This document shows, piece by piece, positions 55,401 through 64,000 of a stretch of DNA of 64,000 bases; positions within the stretch are counted from its first letter, which is position 1; each line of letters starts with the position of its first letter. A model generated the notes under the pieces. The model had not been told where the DNA came from and ran no database searches. It saw nothing but the letters and a program-made list of their open reading frames with translations. The stretch covers positions 5,829,001-5,893,000 of the forward strand of contig CAIIXF020000012.1 in the NCBI GenBank assembly GCA_903813345.2, read 5' to 3'. This DNA is from Owenia fusiformis. Lineage: Eukaryota; Annelida; Polychaeta; Sabellida; Oweniidae. The translations under genes and the position numbers were made by a program.

Positions 55401-58400
55401 ACAACATACCAAGCGGGGGACATCATTTCTAAAGCACCGCTCTCCTGTTAAACTTTAATGGCTCTTACCTTAAAGAGAAAACTTTTTACCCCAGAGGCCT
55501 ACCCTGGGAAAATATACCTCAATTTCATTTTTTAAAATCTAAAACCAACTCCCAAAGTGATATTCTCAATTACTGACTACCACATAAAAATAACAAAAAC
55601 TGAATATTTAAAAACGTCACGATATCAATACTAAATTTCTTAAATTGTAGCAAGAACTCATGCAGATCAAAGCAAACCAAGGGATATTTTAAGAAAGGGC
55701 AAGCCATTGTTATCTGTTTGTTTTATTCACTCTATTATAGATACATTAGTGGTCTCAGGGTAGTGTTCTTTACACTGAAATCTCGACTCCCATTTCAAAT
55801 TGATTAACGCATTGAAATCCCAAGCTCAATGTCAAGTCTTTGATATAATCTATAATAATTATATTTTCATTTTTCAATTTCAAATTTCATAATGGAGTGC
55901 TAAATTTAGAGATTCAGTTTCAAAGGGTGGGGGAGGTGATCTTAATTTGCCAGAAATCACACAACGAAAGGTGGGGTATGTCTGTCAAAGTCCCTCTGAC
56001 ATCCTGATGGTAATTTGAAGTATAATGTTTCTCAGTCCACCCGTGTAGCTCAGCGGTAGCGCAGGTACCTCTAACGCAATAGGTCCCGGATTCGATCCCC
56101 GGTTCAGGCAAGACTAAATTTGCTTGTTTGCGTGAAGTACTTCAGGGTGTTTGACTGAGTGGTCCGCAACTTGTATAAAAGGCTGTGGTGTGTACTTGTA
56201 TGTCTATGTATAAGTGCACAGAAAAGAACACAGGGCTCCTTCAAGGAGGGGTTTCTGGGTCTCTCTTCCATGTTAATTACGTAAATTACGACCGTATATA
56301 TACGGGGCATACCCAAGAGGTATTGCTCACCTTCATTGGTGGTAAACAAAATACAATAAAAAAAACAATAAAAGATGGACGTCAGAAATGGGGTAATCCG
56401 GCATTGTTTTAATAAACATTTCCAAAAAATCAGATAAATTAGAAAAACATGCTTGAAATGTTTGGTTTGTTTCATTTCAATTTTATCTTTTAATCATTTC
56501 TTTTTTCTCTCTGTCTTATAATACGTCGAGTTGCCTGCAGATGAAACCAAAATCCCTGTTTAGGGTAGGGATTTTCCCTTAGGCCACCATGCTGAAATCT
56601 TTCCTGTTATTCCTTATTAAATTCTCATTAAATTCTCAGTTTCCCTCAAACTCAGAGGAAGTCTATTAATGAAAAAACTCTACTCTCAACTTCTCTTGTA
56701 TTTTTAAAACAACAGACTGATGGAAATAAAAAATTAATTTACCAAAACCACGGTGATTATTTATCGTAAAAAATATGAGTTTTATTTCGTTCATTAACCA
56801 ATTAGCAAGCTTTGATCACGGCATGTATTTTATGTCTCAGCTCTCGGGTGAACATCGTAATGTTAAACAAGCTCTAAACTGGCCTTGTAAACACCAAATT
56901 TAGGTTAGCACGCGACGGATCAACTCGCAAGTGAACACAATTTGTAAGATTTGCCACTGTACAAGGATTCTCATGTTTCTTTTCATATGAGACTCAACTC
57001 AATTCATGGATATTTCTCATGATTTCATTGTAATTTACGAACGATGAAAAAACAACATGGTGAAATACTATTTACTTATTTGACTTTGATTTGATTTCAA
57101 GAATTATGTCATAAAAACCATGACATCCATCATTAATACGAAATATGAAGTTTTTCAGAGAGAAACCCAAATATGTACAAACAAGTTACGTGTATTATTT
57201 AATAATAAAAATTATTTTGTGATTAAAATTTGTTTACACTAACGTTGACCTTAAATTATACGGAAGGTCAATCTGATAATAAAAACGAGTCAATTCCTAA
57301 TATCTGTCACAAATGATTTTGACAAAATAACAAGGCTCAATAACCGAACCTCCCAAATGAATAAATCTTCATTTTCTAACGTTAAAGGTGTGAATTATTA
57401 AAAAATAAACATGAACGGAGAAAGTCCTAAAGTGAAATGAGCCATTATGGATGCCACCGAGACATGCAAAATTGCTTTTAAACTCTACGAACCGATCTCA
57501 AATTTCATGAGCCGGAGTATTTAAACCCACCAATTTGCAAAACCTTGTAAAGATCCGACACGCTTCTGACATTTGTAATTGATTGAAAAATGTCACTTGA
57601 GTTTCCTATTACTGGTTTTATTGGTGCTTTATTTAGTGGCTCATCTAAGCATTAAAATTTGATAGACGACAACATATGCTCCCCTTACCGAGCGGCACAA
57701 TTTGAAAAATGTTGGTGATGTAAACTTTAATACACAGTAGCCCAACCTGTGTGTTAATCAAAAATTAATAAAGCATTACGAGGTAATCTAATAATTGGTT
57801 ATCAAATAGTCATTTTATGTTGTCTCCATAAAATGTTCAAGAATATTCAAAGAACCTCTGAGGATTCCTAGCCTAGGAATCAAATTCGAGAACAGAGAGC
57901 TGAAGTGATGATAATGATAAAAACTAGTTGAAAATCTGTAGACACTTCACTAAAGATATAAATATGCCCCAAACATCTTCTCAAGGAAGGGAATTTGCCC
58001 GAAACTGTTCAAATAGTTTTATTTTCCATTTTGTATCTCTTCATGTTGGACAACCAAACCAAACTGGAGATGAGTTTAGATTCAGTCTGATTTTAATTAC
58101 ATTCCATTGTGGAAGCATATATTCTCAACAATTCTGAATTTTTTTCTGTTCTGTCGTATCCCCAACCCAACATGTAACTCTGTTCTACTCCATTTAGACA
58201 TTCTGATCTATCAGAGTCCTTCTTTATCAAATACATGACAAAATCCTTGTACTCCCAGAAATTGTACAAAATGTGGATCCTACAATGCCATTTAAAAGTG
58301 AAATAAAGCAGAACCTGTATATTCAAACACTTCTCTAATCTGAACACCTCTCAATATGAACACTTTTTCAGTTCAAATTTTTTTATATGTTAAAGAGTTC

Positions 58401-61400
58401 CATGATAAAAAATTCCAAATGTGAACACCGGCAACTCCAATCACTTTTGGTCAGTTCTAGAGGTGTTCAAATTTTACTTTACATTATAGTCTATTATGCT
58501 CCATGTATAAACTACAAGTGGCATATTAAGGTAGGCAATGTAGGATGACTTTAGACAAGTTGGCACACAAAGGGTTCCTGTTAATCACGCAGATCATTTA
58601 TTTTCAACTTACCTTAACCTGTAATGCCTTGGTCACATTTGCTCAGATTTTCTCTATGGCGCCAGGCCAATTGAGTATTTTGTTCAAAATTGAATACAAT
58701 ATTGAAAAAAACACTCAATCGGGCAGCGCTGGCTAATGAATCGGAGCAAATGTGACCAAGGCATTAGCATATACAACCTAAGTGCAGACTTTAGCCAATT
58801 AGCCGGAAAAATCATCTTTGACTTCCAAGGAGGTTTAACACTTAAGAGAAACTGAAACCTCGTGAATCTAGATGCCAAAAAACACAACTGATCCCTGTAC
58901 ATGAATAAAGCTGCCATTATGAACACATTTCTGTATTGAGAGTCACTTATAAACACACTTCTTGAGATATAAACACATTTCTTGAAATTTAACACAAATA
59001 CATTGCTGTTAAATGAACTAGAAAACCACTAGACCCTATTTCTAGAACACCTACCTACATAGGTTGAATATTTAAAGAACAAAAGGTGTTTTTAATTACT
59101 ATAAAAAGACTTTATTTGGGTGAGTGTTTTGTTTATGACATGGTAGTATGTGTACTATATCCTACAGCTGAAGAAAGTAGCACGTTTGAATCCATTTAAA
59201 AAAGAAGACTATCTCACACATTAATATATTATTTTTGGTAGTAAAAGATACAATACAAAATATATTTTCCTTTACTGTTTCACGACTTATTTTGTAGCTT
59301 AGATTTGAAGTCCATTTTCCAAATGATTAATGAGTTATATTACTTCGACCAAGAACACAAGAACTCATTATCAACTATTATTACCACCTTGCCGGGCCAG
59401 TTCTAGGGGTCTTTAGTGCGTTTAGAAGGGCAAACCCATAGTACCTTCAGCCCTCGGTCCAATATTTCAGTATAATGCCCTTCGAAAATGACGTTATTGT
59501 ATTATTCAAGAACTATTCAAACTGTCTCATTAAAAACGAGACTTTAACAAGATTTCAAAGAAATATGAAAAAGACTCTAATACATTTGTTGAGTAACAAA
59601 TAGCACATTAGAAATAGATTAGAAACAAAGAATCTCTCTCTCGATCGTAAGTACCACATTTTTAACTCATATGCTCAATACTGGGGTAAAAAGCACTAAA
59701 AACTGAAGAATTTTTGAAAATTGCCATATATGGTACCTCTGAGATAATATGTAAAGTATATACATGGCCATACATATGTAGTGTTATATATCATTTTATT
59801 TTAAAGTATATGATACACTCATTCAGAGTCAATAGGTTTTTAAGTCCCATTTTATAGGTTGTCATGGTTACAAGATTCCAAAAAGTACATTGGGTTAATG
59901 CTTGGACGTGATATCACGCCCTTCGTAGTCAACGTATGTGCTTTATGACGTCATATCACGTCATTTGTAGTCAAAGAGTTAACATACTCTATTGACTTAG
60001 TATAAGAAACCCTCTTTGAAGTGAACACCTACCTACAGTGAACACCTTTTGGGGGTTCCAAATGTGTTCCCTATACAGTGTTTCTGTTGCCAACAATATT
60101 TTGTTTAAAACCTAATTGGTATATTAGTACAAAAACTATCTATTTTCACAAAAATTGTTGAAGAAAATGCTTACCTCGTTGATTGACTTGAGAAGTTTCG
60201 CTATCAATTTCCTAACGTTGGAAAGTTTAGATTTGGCAGTATCTGCTTCGGTTTGTTTAGCAGATGCCTCACTTTGGAAACTGTTCACCAACTGAAAGAC
60301 ATGAGGATATCAACTAAACAGAAGCCTCAACATCTTCTTGTTGTGTAGAAATTATGGTATTACGTGTAGTAAGAAATGTAGAAATAGCAGATCGAAGGTC
60401 AACTCGAAGCTCTGCCTATTGGGTCAATTCGGCAAATTATTTCAAATTTTTGATTTTGAATTTTGAACAAGTGATCCAATCAGTTGAGAATTTGAAAATT
60501 TTCCCGCACCCAGTTCCCACTTGAAAATATATTTCCACATTTTTGACAAGTTTTGGACATCTCATAGGTGAGGTAATACTTTAAAAAGTTTACATCCAAA
60601 GAAATATCCCTGGGAAAGCCACTATTATCTTACAGTTAAACCTATAAAGTGGAACGCCTCTGTATGTGTACACTTTTCATAGTCCTCTGACCTACTGACT
60701 AAATGTTAATTGAACCTTTACAGGTGGAACAACCCCCCCCCCCCCTGTTCAACTTGCACAGGTTTTACTGGATATATATATCTTACCTTTCTCAGACCTT
60801 TTTCATAATGATCAAAAAAGTCATCTAGGTTAAAGTTCGCTAACTCTTGTACTGTAAGTGTCGCAACAGCATCTTTGTCCATAACCCATTGTGGCGGGAG
60901 GAAGTAGCGTAAACATGTTCTGAAAAAACAAAAATTAGTAATATTATGGGAAGTTTGATAACATGGTGTATTCTTATAGAAAATCACTGAAAAATAAGAA
61001 GTGCCTTGCAGCTACCTATGCTAATGAAAATTGTATTCTTGGTACATTTTCAACTTATTTTTGTGTCACAAGTCCACAAATTCTAGTTTTGGGAAAGTTG
61101 TCATAGCCGTACCTGTAACCATGAGCTAATTCCTCCACTAATTGGCCAGAAGCACTGTCTGTCGTGGAACTTGAAGGTTTAGGGGCTGTGTCCTGTGACG
61201 GGGAAGCACCACCAGGTGGCTTGGTGTCCTTCTTTTTATCTGTTCTGAGACTCTTGATATCACCTCCTAGCACCGGGTACCTAGTAAAGAATTAATTTAA
61301 ATTTCAAATATGATATTACTTTGAGAACATTTCTACTGGCATCTTGTCCATTACAAATACATGTATTCAGGAAGTCTTTAATAAGATTGACAACCTCTCA

Positions 61401-63665
61401 ATCCAAAGTATAATTCACTGTAAAAATCACAGGCCCCATCCCTGAAGAGAGAGTAAACTTGTCTTAATTAGAAAACCCCCAACTCTCAGTGTACCAAGGG
61501 ACACAGAGTGGGAGGGGGTGGATTTTTGGCCAATTCTATCTTTTCCAGAGCCTGTGGTACAAAGGCATTACAAATAATCAATTTCCAAAGGACCTCAACA
61601 GCATTGGTTAAAACAACTGAATCTCTGGATGAAGTTGAAAAGAAATGAATTTCACCAATTGATATATAGTTAGCCATTAAATGAAAATTCAAATTGGATT
61701 GATGAATTGCAAAAAAGATCAAATGATGATATCTATGGATAGCACTTGCTTCTTCAGTTCTTGAGCTAGAAAGGTCCATTAAAACATTTTAAAACTATTG
61801 GACAACTACCAATATATGTACTTTTCTCTATGCCAGTTCACCGATTTAATTTTTTGATATTTTATTGATGGGTAAAGCGGTATACCAACTTGGATAACTT
61901 TTTGCAAGGGTCAACTGACTTACAATTTATTTACTTTTATAGAGTTAGCTTCAAGGAGTTCGACAAAATAATCATCATTTTCTACTTGAATTCACAGAGA
62001 TTGTCAATAGAATTCAAAGAGAGATTTCTTCATTGATAAACACCGACTTGAGCGTACACAAAAGCCTCTTGACAAATAAGCCCATTAAAAACTCATTAAT
62101 GACAATTAACGACACATTTTAAACACATTTGTTTAGATTTTAAATCAAACATAAGGACAATATGGACAGATTCCAGTAGGGAAGGACAATAATAGAAAAA
62201 CGTTTACAAAAACCTTGTAAAAATACCAGTGGAATTTCACAAGTTTTTCAAAAGAAGTGATGTTAAATTTTAAATGTGAGATTTGATTTTGACGCCCTAG
62301 TGTCTATGGATAAGAGTAAAACTTGTTACGATCGACACTTTATTTGTTACAACCATATGTCAGTTTGTGCGATGTCAACATTCCTCTGATGTCAGGACCC
62401 ATTTTATATCAGTACAAACCATTTTAGAGAATGACAAGCGAATCACTGAGGGTCATGTGACACGACGTACATGTAGTCCTAAATGTACATCTTTATTTTG
62501 AATAAATAATCAAAACTTCTTTGCTGCCATCTATACTATACTTTATATGATCAGGGGGAGATTTCCCATAGATGACCTTTGGTATTGGCACTTTCGCTAA
62601 CCAATTTTATAAACAGGCCTCATTTTTTGCCATTGAAATGGATCTCTCAATATTAGTTTTCTAAGTGAGTATTCTCTGCAAGTTTGGATCGAATAACTTC
62701 AAATGTATTACCGTAGTTTTGAAATGATGATGTTGAACTAATGTTAAACTGAAATAAACTTTACTTTGTGCATACGTAGCACGTGTTCATGATTGTTCAC
62801 GTGATCACATCCTGCAATTTGATTGGACATCATATCACTGGGGAATCACCCAATACGACAGAATATGAAAGAATTATGGGAGGTTCTCACTTCTGTATAT
62901 GATAGAGTAATTCAATATGGCCATATAGACAGTATTGCCATCTATACATTGCCGTATTTATTCAAAGCTATAGTGAAATATTGTATCACATAAATTAACT
63001 CATCAGAGTATGTGTGAGTCTTCCAAAATAGAGAAATACTCAGAGTGGATATTAATGTATAGCTTCACTTACCATTTATCGTATTTGTCTTTTGGATAAC
63101 TATCAAACTTGACCTTCCATTTGTTGTCTTTTTTGTTGACTCGTATAACAGTGCCAGTGTGCCTGGAATGTATAAATACAGGTTAACAAAACATAAATTG
63201 TTGAAATATGCTTTTTACGCTTTTTGGGATTTTTGAGTAATTTCATTGTTTATACTTCCTTGATCCAATTTCAGCAAAGATTTGTACTTTTAATGTTATG
63301 AATGTAACATATTAAATTAATATTGCAAAGATATATGGATAGTGCACTGAAGTATGCATAGTGCACTGAAGTATGGACTGAAGTATGGATAGTGCACTGA
63401 AGTATGGACTGAAGTATGGATAGTGCACTGAAGTATGGACTGAAGTATGGATAGTGCACTGAAGTATGGATAGTGCACTGAAGTATGCACTGAAGTATGG
63501 ATAGTGCACTGAAGTATGGACTGAAGTATGGATAGTGCACTGAAGTATGGACAGAAGTATGGATAGTGCACAAAAGTATGGATTGAAGTACAGATAGTGC
63601 ACTGAAGTATGGCCTTGCTTACCATTTATTGTTGACCTTGGCCTCAACTTTTGTTCCCACTTCAC
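52420..63665 (-). CDS. MORC2: MORC2-like chromatin ATPase, C-terminal six exons (partial)
   Basis: Exons in transcript order: 63665-63623, 63162-63073, 61280-61113, 60919-60787, 60291-60175, 52515-52420 (stop). All introns are GT-AG and phases agree, giving the last 214 residues. The first two exons and the start of the third encode a Tudor/chromo-like domain (EVGTKVEAKVNNKWHTGTVI.. and VKFDSYPKDKYDKW). A P/S/T-rich linker follows. Next come RTCLRYFLPPQW..TVQELANFNLDDFFDHYEKGLRKV and a helical, coiled-coil-like exon (ASAKQTEADTAKSKL), ending in DIDPNQDNDSVDELL. This order matches the C-terminal end of MORC2, a GHKL ATPase that works in chromatin silencing and compaction. The ATPase and CW domains must lie beyond the right edge. 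The bases at 64000 read GTAAG on the minus strand, so the next exon ends exactly outside. The last intron is 7.7 kb. Confidence 0.88.
52779..52992. mobile_element. CAGTGGCGGATC MITE, left-truncated copy
   Basis: It shares CCCAAAAAGTGGGCCTTTTT, GGCCTTATTTTTTAATTT and AAAGTTTTTTTCTCTGACCT with 7535-7782 and ends GATCCGCCACTG. The left terminal repeat is not present. It lies in the last MORC2 intron. Confidence 0.75.
52993..56034. other. Last MORC2 intron, no gene seen
   Basis: About 3 kb of AT-rich intron with no coding exon or defined repeat recognised. A small GGCATCG/GGCACCG-rich patch near 53850-53900 is unexplained. Confidence 0.4.
56038..56380 (+). mobile_element. tRNA-derived SINE
   Basis: The head has RNA polymerase III-like boxes: A box TAGCTCAGCGGTAG (about 56046) and B box GGATTCGATCCCC (about 56087). 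The acceptor ends do not pair and the anticodon arm is malformed, so it is not a working tRNA gene. A body of about 220 bp follows, including GGCTCCTTCAAGGAGGGGTTTC. The end is an A-rich tail (ACAATAAAAAAAACAATAAA near 56350). It lies in the last MORC2 intron, antisense to that gene. No clear target duplication was found. Confidence 0.7.
56381..58311. other. Last MORC2 intron, no gene seen
   Basis: AT-rich intron with no exon or repeat recognised. Confidence 0.4.
58312..58490. repeat. AACCTGTATATTCAAACAC repeat (pogo/Tigger-like fragment)
   Basis: It begins AGAACCTGTATATTCAAACA, includes several GAACACCTCT/GAACACTTTT motifs and ends AGGTGTTCAAATTTTACTTT, loosely inverted. Similar scraps lie at about 58915-58990 and 60010-60080. 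Confidence 0.6.
58622..58765. mobile_element. 144-bp MITE with TAATGCCTTGGTCACA ends
   Basis: It begins TAATGCCTTGGTCACATTTG and ends with the exact complement CAAATGTGACCAAGGCATTA; the arms pair for 23 bp. TA at both tips fits a TA target duplication. It is similar in style to the MITE at 15112-15283. Confidence 0.85.
61281..63072. other. MORC2 intron, no gene seen
   Basis: About 1.8 kb. The minus-strand open frame at 61486-61779 has no domain features and does not fit the exon phases on either side. Confidence 0.45.
63330..63612. repeat. Minisatellite of ACTGAAGTATGG and ATAGTGC blocks
   Basis: A mixture of 12-bp ACTGAAGTATGG and 19-20 bp GATAGTGCACTGAAGTATG units gives a 31-bp period. 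It ends 10 bp from the donor of the MORC2 exon at 63623. Minus-strand frames (HTSVHYPYFS-like repeats) are by-products, open in all three frames over part of the array. Confidence 0.9.
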
Positions 63666-64000
63666 CTGGAAAGACAATACAAGACAGTGTAATACATAGG
63701 TGGTAAGTTCAAGTACACCTACATGAAACATATACATATTTAACATAAAAACAAGTTTTTGAGATCAAGACAACATGCTTGAAAGAAAAAATTCAGATTT
63801 CAGTTTCACAGATATTAGATGTTTTACATACATGCTATCAAAATGGCACATATTTTTTGTATATAATCAAGTAGTCATATTGAAAAATACATGTTTTCTT
63901 GACCATTATGTACCCCACAAATATGAAATAAAAATCTGACAATTTTTGTTTGAACAGAGACAGGCAGCTATATAGTTAGAATGGTGATTGGCAAACTTAC

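Noticed and set aside
56038-56110. Functional tRNA gene
   Set aside because: A and B boxes are present, but the acceptor stem does not pair and the anticodon arm is malformed. The flanking body and A-rich tail indicate a SINE.
59900-59985. TGACGTCA-like and ACGTGATATCACG palindromes as a regulatory cluster
   Set aside because: They form part of an apparent short duplicated motif (TCACG..GTAGTCAA) deep in an intron. Nothing else supports an enhancer.
63271-63746. Three overlapping minus-strand frames with HTSVHYPYFS-type repeats
   Set aside because: They arise from the ACTGAAGTATGG array. Three frames being open at once shows repeat composition, not coding.

Overview
This is an AT-rich stretch (about two thirds A+T by eye) of an animal nuclear genome. 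It carries spliced genes with GT-AG introns, dense small DNA transposons and many minisatellites. The five genes are bilaterian families. The repeat style and the T-box type suggest a marine invertebrate (lophotrochozoan or invertebrate deuterostome), but the species cannot be read from the sequence. All exon joins below were made by eye; each keeps frame and gives a protein of about the family length.

Layout. 1-4125: no gene, a stack of nested transposable elements. 4198-14454 (+): UBASH3A/B (TULA/STS) orthologue in 12 coding exons, 641 aa, with UBA, 2H-phosphoesterase, SH3 and histidine-phosphatase domains. 14455-18350: intergenic, with minisatellites and MITEs. 18351-18608 (+): intronless COA5 (PET191), a cytochrome c oxidase assembly factor. 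18746-22841 (+): MRM1, mitochondrial rRNA 2'-O-methyltransferase, 8 exons, starting 137 bp after COA5. 22842-26983: gene-poor. 26984-45135 (+): T-box transcription factor closest to the Tbx6/VegT(Tbx16) class, 7 exons, 474 aa, introns up to 6.6 kb. 45136-52419: minisatellites, including a 1.1 kb array of a 53-bp unit. 52420-63665 (-): the last six coding exons of a MORC2-like gene, convergent with the T-box gene. Its upstream part lies beyond the right edge, and a splice donor sits exactly at base 64000.

The genes do not form one pathway. COA5 and MRM1 both serve mitochondria and sit close enough to suggest shared transcription. UBASH3 is a signalling phosphatase, the T-box protein a developmental regulator, and MORC2 a chromatin-silencing ATPase.

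The most interesting content is in the repeats. Two near-identical 578-bp elements flank UBASH3 exon 1. An older copy of the same family at 2283 serves as an empty-site comparison and reveals two nested insertions. One is a 30-bp perfect-type hairpin with a 7-bp target duplication, and related hairpins recur elsewhere in the window. The other is a 413-bp element with a 9-bp duplication. A foldback family with a 16-bp palindrome in its ends occurs twice, once split by a degraded LINE 3' end.
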